Positions 1-9,639 of a stretch of DNA of 64,000 nucleotides are shown here, piece by piece. The notes below the pieces were generated by a model. That model saw nothing but the letters and a program-made list of their open reading frames with translations. It was not told the DNA's origin and made no database searches. Position 1 is the stretch's first letter. Each line of letters starts with the position of its first letter. Source of the stretch: Anthostomella pinea (taxonomy: Eukaryota > Ascomycota > Sordariomycetes > Xylariales > Xylariaceae). The DNA lies in the NCBI GenBank assembly GCA_963556695.1, contig CAUWAG010000010.1, positions 6,262,001 to 6,326,000 of the forward strand. The letters are read 5' to 3'. A program made the translations under genes and the position numbers.

Positions 1-97
1 AGAGATTGATCATTTGTCTTCTTAGTGGGTCAGATGCCCTGTGCGTCTCTGCCCCACTGGAGATCTTCCGGTGTCTATTTACGGCTCTCATTCAACA
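1..97 (+). repeat. Partial solo LTR, family B
   Basis: This stretch matches the right part of two other copies in the window (4574-4741 and 24575-24723). All three share a GC-normal core that reads 'gccctgtgcgtctctgcccc' and all end in ATTCAACA. The two longer copies start TGTTGAA/TATTGAA and end TTCAACA, which is the TG...CA architecture of an LTR. Here the left end lies outside the window, so a target duplication cannot be tested. Confidence 0.6.
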
Positions 98-122
98 CAT
101 TCGTACTAGTATCTAACACATA

Positions 123-325
123 TGTCAGATGTTGGATCCCAGATATGGTGCCCTTAGGTGCAGTACCCACTATGGGGCTGTCAAAGGAACAGTGGATACA
201 CCTTGGCATGGTGCAGTATGGTATTTAGCTGTAGATTAGCCCTGTCGAGCATACTTGAGAATGACAGCAACTTTTGCAGCGACCGCTCACACCCCAAAGG
301 CTTGTGACCCTTCTAGAATCTCACA
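123..325 (+). repeat. Solo LTR, family A, 203 bp
   Basis: The element begins TGTCAGATGTTGG and ends TCTAGAATCTCACA, and it is bracketed by the perfect 5-bp direct repeat ACATA at 118-122 and 326-330. A second copy at 4242-4446 has the same ends but a different target duplication. TG...CA termini plus a 5-bp duplication identify a solo LTR left after recombination between the two LTRs of a retrotransposon. No internal region of this family is visible here. Confidence 0.85.
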
Positions 326-635
326 ACATATAATAAAATCTTAAGCTGGTATGCGACGACGATAAAAGTACGTTGTTGTTACCGGTTTAATATCGCACGT
401 GTTAATATATATATGTACTAATAGCCTTGGATCGTACTTATTAATATAGGCTTGTATAAATATTTATAACGTTAATTTAAAAGCGTAATAGTTATAAAAC
501 GTACTTTTATAGTTATTATCGTTTTTTTAAATTTCAGACTATTTTAAAGGTATTAATTTAATATACTTTAATATAATATATTATAATTCAACAAATGATA
601 ATCATATAAATAAAGTAAAATATAATTTTTAAAAT

Positions 636-837
636 TGTGGGAATAGGCTTGAACGATCAATCATAATACTCGAGTATTGGATCAGTGTCATGATGTTGCT
701 GATGGTTGGATTGGGAAGTCTAGCTGGACTTGCAAGTCTGGCTAAGTGACCTCATAATCTGGTATCTAATCTCTTATCTAATCATACATGTGGGTTCTGT
801 ATGGATGATTTGACTGTGGAATCACATGTATCCAACA
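636..837 (-). repeat. Solo LTR, family C, copy 1, 202 bp
   Basis: On the minus strand it begins TGTTGGATACATG and ends ATTCCCACA. It is flanked by the perfect 5-bp direct repeat AAAAT at 631-635 and 838-842. It matches the copy at 1397-1598 in opposite orientation with many transitions. The two copies have unrelated target duplications, so they are independent insertions and not the two ends of one element. Confidence 0.85.
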
Positions 838-1396
838 AAAATATATATAAAAAACAACCTTATTTTATATTAAAAAATGTGGTATTTCTTGATATACCCG
901 TTATTTTTACGTTTATAGTTTCCCTATAAAATTTGTTACATTTTTTATTTAAATTTACTTACTGTGCATACATGAACTCCTCTTTTCCTTTTTAAATTAA
1001 CTGCGATTTGGTTTATTGAAAAAAGGCGATTTTATCATATTTTATCGTGTATTCCTTTAAATAATTATACGTACTACCTTATAACATATAGTTAAACCCA
1101 CCTGTTTAATACGTTAAAAGCGCGTTATTAAAAGTAGTAAGCTAATCGTTTAATTAAAAGTATTAATATATTTAAATATATTTATTTATTTGCTTTTTAC
1201 GTCGTAATACGTATGTTAATAGTTTTTTTATAACAAATTATTATATTATACTTTAAATAACCCCACTTAGTTCTTGGCGGCCTTTTATTAATATTAATAT
1301 CTTTAGCTTCCTTTAAACGATTCAATAAGCGCCTTTATATAATGTTACTTTCATATATTTTAACACCCAGATGTTTACTTTTATTTATATAATAAT

Positions 1397-1598
1397 TGTT
1401 GGATCCATGCGATTCCACATTCAAACCATCCATACCGAACCCACATGTATGATTAGATAAGATATTAGATACCGGATTGTGAGGTCACTAAGCCAGACCT
1501 GCGAGTCCAGCTTGACCTCCCAGTCCAACCATCAGCAATATCATGACCTTGACCTAATACTCGAGTATTATAATTGATCGTTCAAGCTTGTTCCAACC
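1397..1598 (+). repeat. Solo LTR, family C, copy 2, 202 bp
   Basis: It begins TGTTGGATCCATGCG and ends GTTCCAACC, and is flanked by ATAAT at 1392-1396 and 1599-1603. Length equals that of copy 1. The terminal base differs from the expected CA end, so the right border could be off by one. The copy is inserted in AT-rich sequence and is itself GC-normal. Confidence 0.8.
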
Positions 1599-4241
1599 AT
1601 AATACTTATTAGAAGATATGGTTATATTATTTTTACAGCTCGTTATAATTGATTTTTTCGCTTCAAAAGGGTCTTTATTTATCTTTTAAGTTAATAATCG
1701 AAATATTTTTAAATAACTTTAATAGCTTGTTTTCACTTTTTACGATTTCGAGTAACTTACGGTTAAATAGTTAATATATTAAAAAGTAGAAAGGTTATTT
1801 TTTAAACTTTTTAAATAATCTAAATCATTTATTTATTAAAAATTAGTAATTTTTTGGTTTAATAATACGTTAAAGCTTTATAAGTTAACGGATAAAGCGT
1901 TATTTACGTGATTATACACGTTATTTACGTAGTTTTTATATCGTTTACGTTTTTTATATAGAATTACTTATATAAATAAAATGAATAAAAGAAGTTATTG
2001 GAAAAGACGTAGAAATTTAAGCTGCGTATTATTAAAAACCTTAAATCAGCGATCGAATGAAGTAGTAACTAATTATTACGTGTTATTTAAAAGATCGTAT
2101 TTAATAATATATTTAAAAAGCATTATTTCTAATTTCCTAGCTATATTAATAAGCCTTAATTATAATAACGAGCTTAAAACGTGTTTTATTTATTATAAAA
2201 AGTAGCTAGCTTTTATCAATACATACTCTTTAAAACTTATAACAGTCGGTTTAATAAAAATCATAATGGTTTTTCTCGCCTTATTAATATAGCTAACAAT
2301 ATATTTATAAATTATCATTTTTAAGCTAAAAGTTTATAATTCGACGGATTCTTACTATATTTATGAAAACTATGTTTTTATTTGTTCAAAAGATAAAAAG
2401 AAAACGATGATAAGATTAGAAGTATAAAATTTTAGCTTTGAAGCTTATTAGCTCGGTAAGTAATAAAACGAGTTGAAAGACAATATAATGTTTTTTATAT
2501 CGAGGGTTTTTTTTTCCTTACACGCTTTTCCAAATGATGAAGTATATAAATGATCGTAAATAAAAAATAAAAAAGCTCCTTAACGGTAATATCGTATTAT
2601 TTATAAGCTTAAAAGTACTTTTTTATTATAAGATCTTTTTTTACGCATTTGATTATTAATATATATTACCTATTTTTTAACGAGTTAAAAAGAAACGAAG
2701 GGTAAAAATAACTTTAAAAGCGTGGTTAATAACTTGTAAACATAAAGCTTACGATTTAATAGTTTTAAAGGCTTAAATTTAGTCACGACTTCTAAATTAG
2801 CTTTTAACCAAAAGCGCTTAATTAACAGGTCGGTTTTATCTATAATATTGTTGGGAAAACTTAATTAAGTCATACTGTTTAAAGCGCTTTTTTATCGTTT
2901 AAATACCGTATAAATTGCTAGAATAATGGATTTTTTATTCTTTTAAGAAATAAAAATAAAGATAGTGTGATTGAATGATGGTAAAATAAATTTATATACT
3001 AATAATATAATTACGTTATTATATAAAAGCTTTGATAGAATTGATCAATATTTACTTTAAAATAATAACATAAAGGTTTAAAGATTAATAGTTTAAAATA
3101 ATATATAACTTACTTACCTTATTATTTTAAAACTACTTTACGTGGACGGCTTGGTATTTAAATATAACTATATTGCGTCTAGTTAATATAATAAAAAAAT
3201 TATAATACAACTACCTCTTATTTTAATATACGAACAACTTTAAACTAACCTTTAAAGCCACTTTTATTTAACACGCCTCTTAACGATATATATATTTAAT
3301 AGAATTTTAAGTTTTTAAATAGCTTTAAAAACGCTTATATTTATAATAAAATCTCGATTAAACGAGTTACATTATTATTATAATAAATAAACGGTAAGTT
3401 ATACCGTTGTAATAAAGTCCTTTAATTAATAACGCGCTACCACCTTTCTTGATTAAATTTAAAGTATTTTCTTTTAACGTCATATATATACTTCTTTCGT
3501 TTATTTTTAAGTATTTTAAAGATTTAACATTTTTATATTCGTTTTTAATTCGTCTTATACGATCTTTAAATTTAAAGCTTTGTTATAGCCGCTATTCGCT
3601 TGCTAGCGCCTTTATTTTTCAAGTATATATTTTTATATATATGTCAATTATATCCTAGTATACTTTCGTATATACCTTTAAACAAGGCTTTTTGAATATA
3701 TTTCAATCTTATTTGTTTTTAAATTATTTCTAGTTTATTTATATTGCTTAAACTTCTTGCGGCTTTTATTAATAAAGAATATATCAGGCTGTTCATAGCT
3801 TTAAATATTATAAAGCGAAAAACGAAACTTCGGTAGTTGAAATTGGTTTTAAATTTTATAAAAATAAGTATTATTGTCGAATAGGGTGGCTCAGGGTGTG
3901 TGTTGGAGGTGGTCTGTGGGCGGAGGATCAAGGGTGGTCCGAGCGCCATAGGAACGGTTGACTAGCGACCATTGCCCCATTGCTTAGCTGCAACGCCAGT
4001 TGAACGCGTTAATACTATATTTGTATACAAATACGTCCACCTCAGGTAGTAGTGGAACACTTAGATAATCCACGAACGAGTGAACAGTATTCCGCACACT
4101 GAAGTTTGACAATTATTATATAAAGGAGTATAATACTCGTGGTTTAAACAACGAATTCTTAATAATATATAGTTTGACTTTAAAAACTTGTAATAATATT
4201 GTTAAGTATTTATATAATTTAATCTTAGTTTATTTAATAAG

Positions 4242-4446
4242 TGTCAGATGTTGGATCCCAGATATGGTGCTCTTAGGTGCAGTACCCACTAGGGGGCTGT
4301 CAAAGGAACAGTGGATCTACCCTGGCATGGTGTAGTATGGTATTTAGCTGTAGATTAGCCCTGCCAAGCATACTTGAGAATGACAACAACATTTTTGCAA
4401 TGACCGCTCACACCCCCAAGGCTTGTGACCCTTCTAGAATCTCACA
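4242..4446 (+). repeat. Solo LTR, family A, copy 2, 205 bp
   Basis: The copy begins TGTCAGATGTTGG, ends TAGAATCTCACA and is flanked by the perfect direct repeat ATAAG at 4237-4241 and 4447-4451. It is nearly identical to the copy at 123-325, including the 'ctgtcaaaggaacagtgga' core. The strong similarity of the two copies suggests fairly recent activity of family A compared with the decayed AT-rich DNA around them. Confidence 0.85.
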
Positions 4447-4573
4447 ATAAGATAATTAATATTAATGCCGTATTTATCGTTAAATTTAACCTTTAATAAT
4501 AGGTTTAGTTTTAACTTATTAGTTTTAATTTATATTCTAATCTATATAACCCTTATAGTTAGTATATCATAAG

Positions 4574-4741
4574 TGTTGAATACACGGATGTTGATGGATT
4601 GTATTGATTGTCATTTTTTGTTCTGCTTTGCTTCTTCAGCGTACAGAGATTGATCATCTGTCTTCTTGGTGGGTCAAATGCCCTGTGCGTCTCTGCCCCA
4701 CTGGAGCTCTTCCGGTGTCTATCTCCGGCTCCCATTCAACA
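4574..4741 (+). repeat. Solo LTR-like repeat, family B, 168 bp
   Basis: The copy begins TGTTGAATACACGGATG and ends CCCATTCAACA. The copy at 24575-24723 is the same sequence with about 19 bases missing after the 'gtattgattg' segment. No matching target duplication is visible here (ATAAG on the left, CCTGA on the right), so this copy may have lost its original flank by recombination. Confidence 0.6.
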
Positions 4742-6136
4742 CCTGATGCACAGCCACCTCTCTAACGCCACGGTGGCTTGCGTGACATTCAACACATGTG
4801 CACCTTCTTGCCGAGGTTATGTCAGAGCTGGCGAATTGTTTCCGACTTCCTTTCCTAGGTGCAAACGTAACAGGGCCGATGTTGCTACTCTTTCCAAACC
4901 TGAAGGCCACTAACCATTCGGGTTTGGCAAACGATGCTCGTGACTCCGTGCGCCAGTGACTCGCGAACAGTCAAATAGCGCGGTGTTCTCAAACACAAGA
5001 CATGGTCTGCCGATGGTCATTGATGCCCTGAAACTCTCGTTTTCACCTCGAGATACTCGTCGCTATGGTGCTGTCATCTTCCAACTATTAAAAACCAGAG
5101 TCAACTCGATAGACGAGAGCTGGCCTAACCCAAAGACGTGAGCGTGTCAACTCTGTGCTATCAATCACTGGAGCTTCTCGTTAAGCTGTCCGGGACCTTT
5201 AGGATCATAATATTCAAGTTGCCCATCTGCACCACCCTGTGTGTAAGTACGCTGCCCGTTCTGTCCTCATCTTTGAAAGTAATGGGATCATGTCTGAGTA
5301 TTCTGATGCACCCGAATGGATGCATGCCAGCACTTTCAGCTAAGAGTAGCGAGACTTGAAACAGGAACTCTACGCAGCGAAGATGAATCCGGAGATTCAA
5401 CAGGAAGATCTTGCGAGAAATAACGAGGGCATTGCCAGCGCTCGCGCGACGAGGGGTTCCTACTCACCTCTTCCTCGATTTAGACAGTTCATTTCCGTCG
5501 GTTGGGTTACTAAACCGCGTATAGAGCCCTGCAGATATCCAAGGATACTGAAAAACCCTCAACCCCCAGCACCTGTGCTCCTGTGACAGCAATGGTAACC
5601 GGATACTAGAAGTTCGGACTTCGAGTCCTCGTTCCTGCTTGGACCAAAATTTGATGCCTGCGAGCAGAAACTCGAATACCCGCAGTTGATCCCGCGTCCA
5701 AGGCGAGCTTCGAGCTTTCATAAGACCAGAAGTTGAACAAATTAAACTTTCGGACCTTTCGGCGCGGCGATTGCTGCCGACATTGCGGAGTGCTCAGTCA
5801 CTTCACCGCCTATGCGAGGCAAACCTGTGCAGGCTGTGGGAAAAGCAGGACGGTTGTGTCGCCCAATGTGCCTCTTGAATACTACTTGTCAAACGAGACA
5901 TATCACAGACCACAAACGGCTGACGAGATTCTGCCGGGTCTCAAAGTCAACGCAGCATCGGAGGATTGTGTTCGAGTATGTCGGTAGTGTTGGGTTGGTT
6001 GCTAAGGCACCAACAAATGGCCGAGAAAAAGAAAATCCCGAACAAACCAACATATAACCCGAAGACAACAGATTAAAAATTAGTGCAACATATCAAAAGA
6101 TAAATAAAAAAATTCTTGATTTTTAGAAAATCAAAA
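4742..6136. other. Transition zone with no gene that can be supported
   Basis: Base composition returns to normal, but only short uninterrupted frames exist. The most protein-like is on the plus strand at 5733-5987: 84 residues with two CxxC pairs about 15 residues apart, like a zinc-ribbon. It has no recognisable relative and could be the tail of a spliced or decayed gene. A short AT-rich patch lies at 6060-6135. No RNA gene was recognised. Confidence 0.35.
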
Positions 6137-6282
6137 ATTGGGCGAAAACAAGCTGATCACAACATTTCCATTCACTGCTCGAACCGCTGGTCTCCCAGCT
6201 TTGTGGTCCGAACTCAGTACCCTAAAGCCTGGCCATACTGAACACGAAATTACGTATTCCAACCACGCCAGAAGGACGCTGC

Positions 6283-6633
6283 TTGTTTTCTTGGGAAAAA
6301 CACTTCGCATTCACATACATAAACCCTTCCACCCAACCACCACCAGTTGAGGAGAAGAACTACTGTATATACCGCATGCGATTGAACGACAAAGACCATG
6401 TTGTGCTTCTCCGCCCAAGGACAGCAGCGAGAATGCTCCTTCTGATTGATTCTGCTTACGCGGAACTTCAGAACCTCAAGCAGAATGGCTCAGTAGCAGC
6501 AAGCCGTCGTATCTTAGCTGGGAATGGTAGCCACGTAAGCAGACACATGATCGCTAAATACGGAGAGGAATATTACTCTGCATACGGCATTGGCACAACC
6601 TCTTTCAAGGATATCGGAGTACGACACTGGTAA
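6283..6633 (+). CDS. Unrecognised hypothetical ORF
   Basis: This 116-codon frame has protein-like composition in its second half (a helix-like LLLIDSAYAELQNLKQ stretch). The start is uncertain: the first ATG is at 6283, but similarity to a protein fold is only suggested from about 6367 on. It may be an exon of a larger decayed gene with the AlkB-like tail further right at 6855-7149, but no splice sites join them convincingly. No function is proposed. Confidence 0.2.
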   Translation: MFSWEKHFAFTYINPSTQPPPVEEKNYCIYRMRLNDKDHVVLLRPRTAARMLLLIDSAYAELQNLKQNGSVAASRRILAGNGSHVSRHMIAKYGEEYYSAYGIGTTSFKDIGVRHW

Positions 6634-6854
6634 ACTAGGGACCCGGGGGAGTACGACCAACCCCAAACAACCATGTCGACCAGGTACAAGCGATTCTGGA
6701 TTCGCGCAACAGTCCACGGGACACGTCGGTACTGCTCGAGTGGAAAAGTCACCAGCCAACGTGCTCTGGCCTGGAACAAGAATGCGTTATACCTTCCATC
6801 AATTTAGACCTCTGCCGGCTGTCAATGCTGGGAGGATCTCCTCCATTTGTAAGA

Positions 6855-7149
6855 AAGGAGGGCCTCCGGAGAACTATCCCCAGAGGCTCACGAGAAGGAG
6901 GCTTCGGCCGTTATCAAAAGCACCATCCAGCGGTCGCAACGGTCACCAAGAAAGATCTTCCCGCTGACACAGCAGCATGGCGACATCCTCCTGCAAGACG
7001 GACCGGGCATGCAGCGATACTACCTATACGCCATTCGGCACCTGCAGAGCCTCGGCAGAGACTCTCTCACCCTACGGTACATAACCGAAGCACGCACCGC
7101 GCCCAGTCGGAAGCGAAAGCTCGAGCCGATCGAGACGCACGATGGCTAG
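6855..7149 (+). pseudogene. C-terminal remnant of an AlkB-like 2OG-Fe(II) dioxygenase
   Basis: The frame ending at the TAG at 7147 contains the hallmarks of the C-terminal half of AlkB-type oxygenases: a PLTQQHGDILLQDG segment, then QRYYLYAI, then RDSLTLR, which fits the RxxxxxR signature that binds 2-oxoglutarate. In the family the residue at the second position of the 'LYAI' segment is the third iron ligand, a histidine. Here it is tyrosine (TAC), one C-to-T change from CAC in a CpA context. The HxD iron motif and the N-terminal half are not found upstream. I read this as a dead fragment; an unspliced exon of a diverged gene is possible. Confidence 0.4.
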
Positions 7150-7354
7150 CAGGAGGCAGTAGTGGTGCAGGAAGGCGGCCAATGGGAAACGCGCCACGAC
7201 ACCTTGACGCCCAATCCTCAACACCTCCAAGACTCTCGCACGTCTCGGACCCTGAGCACGCCTGGTACCAACTCCCATCTCTCGCGTCTACTCACTCCGC
7301 CAAATTTACAAGGTACTCACTTCCCCCAGAGTCCCAGACCGAGCCTTCCAGACC

Positions 7355-8255
7355 TCATGGCCCGTACACCGGCAGCTCATACGTCCCCCTATTACCATCC
7401 AACTCGACCGGCCTCTCGTGCGTTTGCAGCTCCTCCTTCCCCACGCTATCTCCCTGGTCGTCCCGCCATATCCACTGCGTCTTTTCCGCCTCCTTTCTCT
7501 CACTCCTTCTCTTCTCCCTCCTCAGCATTATCAGCGCCGCCGCCAGCGCCAGCGCCAGTGGCACCCCGACTCCTGCCCCTACAGCCGCCATATCGCCGGC
7601 AGTGTACGCCCTCGCGACCCCGTTCGTCGTGACGTTGCCAATGCCACTGCTCGCTCCTGCGGCGTTGGCGATGCTACTGCTTGCACTCGCCGGGTTGGCA
7701 ATGCTTCTGCTCGAACTCGCCGCGTATCCAATGCTACTGCTCGCGGCACCCGCGTTGCCAAGTCTACTGCTCGTACTCGTACTCGTACTCGTACTCGTGG
7801 CTTCGGCATTCAGGGCGGCGAGCTGTGTGGGCCGCAAGACGAGCGAAGCAGCGGCAGTATCGAGGGCGAATCGGCCGTTATTTGAAGCAACGCACTGATA
7901 CGTGCTCTGGTTGTAGCAGGCGTACATGGCATTGTAGTTGGAGATTCCGCAGAACTGGAGGGGAGCGCCCGTGCTGGGCGAGGCTGTTGTTGGGAGCTGG
8001 TTAGGACAACGCTGATTCTCTCCTATGACTGATCTGCGGTTGACGAGCTGACTGACCATCTTTACAATGCTGGAAACAGGCCGGATCGGTCCAGTCTTTC
8101 GACGTGCAGGCGCCGCGCGCGAGCCCGGCGCCATCCCAGCAGACGCCGCCGCCAAGACAGATGGCGTTGGGAGCGCAGCAGGCGGATTCAATGGCCGTTG
8201 TGTTGCACGGCGTGTCCGTGGAAATCGTGCCGTCGGGATAGTAGCACGTCGACAT
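7355..8255 (-). CDS. Cys-rich single-pass surface protein (two exons, 272 aa)
   Basis: Exon 1 is 8255-8066 and exon 2 is 7983-7355. The 82-nt intron has GTAAAG, a CCTAAC branch site and CAACAG, and the sum is in frame. The product starts MSTCYYPDG with no signal peptide, then has a Cys-rich N-terminal domain of about 100 residues with Asn-x-Thr/Ser sites. An Ala/Ser-rich linker with (Ser-Thr)n and four imperfect copies of an 11-residue repeat follows, then one membrane helix (AAVGAGVGVPLALALAAAL), an RREKRR stop-transfer and a charged tail. This architecture is common in Pezizomycotina and resembles stress-sensor-like plasma-membrane proteins. The exact function is unknown. The linker DNA carries a TACTCG microsatellite near 7766-7799, so length variation between strains is likely. 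Confidence 0.8.
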
Positions 8256-8420
8256 GGCGGCTCGAGGAGAAAGAGGATAGAAAGAGAGTAGGTAAGCGGA
8301 CGAGCGAGCCGGCGGGTGTGCGAGCAAATAGACAGACAGACAAAATGTGAGCAAGTCAGCAAAGCTTCGAGGGAAGACATGAGAAGCAGTGCAACACCTA
8401 GGATCTCGCTGCATGTCAGT

Positions 8421-8530
8421 CCCACAGTACGCGATCAGCGACTGCAGGCATCATCACCAGCTGTGCCTCTCGGTCCCCACAGTACGCGATCAACGATTGC
8501 AGGCATCATCACCAGCTGTGCCTCTCACCA
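8421..8530 (+). repeat. Tandem duplication, 2 x 55 bp
   Basis: Two adjacent 55-bp units begin CCCACAGTACGCGATCA and share the 'gcaggcatcatcaccagctg' core, with a handful of differences. They lie about 165 bp upstream of the surface-protein start codon, in its likely promoter. Confidence 0.85.
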
Positions 8531-9639
8531 GCTCACCCTTGGTGTTCAAAGTGTATATTTAGGATTAGATCCCAGCCCCATGCCCATGGAAGGATCGTCA
8601 ATCCAATCAAGCCACCATCATCCGCTCACATAATCTTCAAGGATGGGGAGCCTACCCGAGCTGCCGAGATCCTCTCCAGCGACCTGCAAAACCCGCCTTT
8701 GGCGGCAGCTCCAGTCGTGGCAAAGCGGTCGCAAGTGATGGTGGTCCAGGCCAGTCAATGCGGTCCGGTCTGGCAGACTGCAAGGACGGAAGCGGACTAC
8801 GAGCTTCCGGCGTTCGGGGCCTAAGGTTAGCTAGATCCCGAGCGGGAACAGCCCTCCGGGTCAGGTCCGGCGGCCGGCTGCGACATGACGATGGCCGTCT
8901 GAAGCCATTCCTCGGTCGTGCTCGTGCTCTGTCGGTCGGTCGGCTTGCCCTCATCGCGTCGTCAGTGAGCGCTTGCGCGCTAGGCTGCAGGTTTGGCGAC
9001 ATAGTGAGGTGACGTGCAAGGGTGGGTGAAGTGCCTTGATGACGAGCTGCGCCGTACGATCCAAGCCAGTGACAGGAGTACACAGCACAAATGCCCGCGC
9101 CCGCCAACAACAATCGGTGAGGTCAGATGTCCAACCGTCGCCGCATGCCATAGTCCTTTCCAGCGTGCAAAGATCACGGAGTCTAGGTGCCTTGTCTCCA
9201 CGGTCCGCGTCTGTCCTGATCCTCCATTCCGTTCCTTGACGATCATACATGTCGAAGCTGCACGAAGCCCTCACGGCCCTGCGCCCGAAGCCGCGGTCTC
9301 TGAGATATGTTCTTTCGGCGTTGAGCTATGGTAGTTTCTGCTAAGTCACAAGGTAGGTAGATGAACCTACTCTATGGCTTCTCTCGGTGGCTTCTCTCGG
9401 TGGAATTCTACAGATTTGTAATGTATAGCTTCTGGTGTAGACCCAAGTCCGCCTGCGACACGACGTTGCTTCCATCGATCACATCAACGACTGCCTTTTT
9501 ATTGCGCTGGGAGTGTAGCTGGAGTAAACGAGTGACTGTTCCAGTCCATACAAAGAGGAAGCGCTTGTGACGCAGAGGTAGCCTCCAAAACAGCAGCGAG
9601 ACGCCAAACTCCGCAGATCCAACGACCGACTGTAAGATA
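8531..9639. other. Intergenic, no gene seen
   Basis: This GC-rich stretch probably contains the promoter of the minus-strand surface-protein gene and the 3' flank of the NLR pseudogene. Open frames on both strands are rich in Arg, Pro and Ser and look like compositional artefacts. A short direct repeat, 'tggcttctctcgg' twice, lies near 9376-9401. Confidence 0.5.

Larger units (their letters stand above)
331..4236. other. AT-rich, gene-free repeat block
   Basis: Apart from the solo LTR insertions listed separately, this stretch is dominated by TA-rich sequence in which all frames are full of stops. It contains no gene. The composition and position among LTRs fit a repeat array degraded by RIP (C-to-T changes mainly at CpA in duplicated DNA). 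The GC-normal solo LTRs stand out within it, either because they are younger or because they are too short for RIP to recognise. A mitochondrial insertion was considered, but no mitochondrial gene is recognisable. Confidence 0.75.

Noticed and set aside
636..1598. A DNA transposon with 200-bp terminal inverted repeats
   Set aside because: Each arm has its own 5-bp target duplication, so they are two solo LTRs.
331..4236. Nuclear insertion of mitochondrial DNA, suggested by AT richness
   Set aside because: No mitochondrial gene, tRNA or rRNA sequence is recognisable, and LTRs surround it.
5600..5720. tRNA-like stretch with 'gttcggacttcgagtcctcg' and a downstream 'acca'
   Set aside because: It cannot be folded by eye into a cloverleaf with proper acceptor and anticodon arms.
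6825..7898. Long plus-strand frame of 357 codons
   Set aside because: Its second half is the antisense shadow of the spliced surface-protein gene and the rest is low-complexity Arg/Pro/Ser.
8421..8530. CRISPR-like array
   Set aside because: Only two adjacent units without spacers, in a eukaryotic genome.
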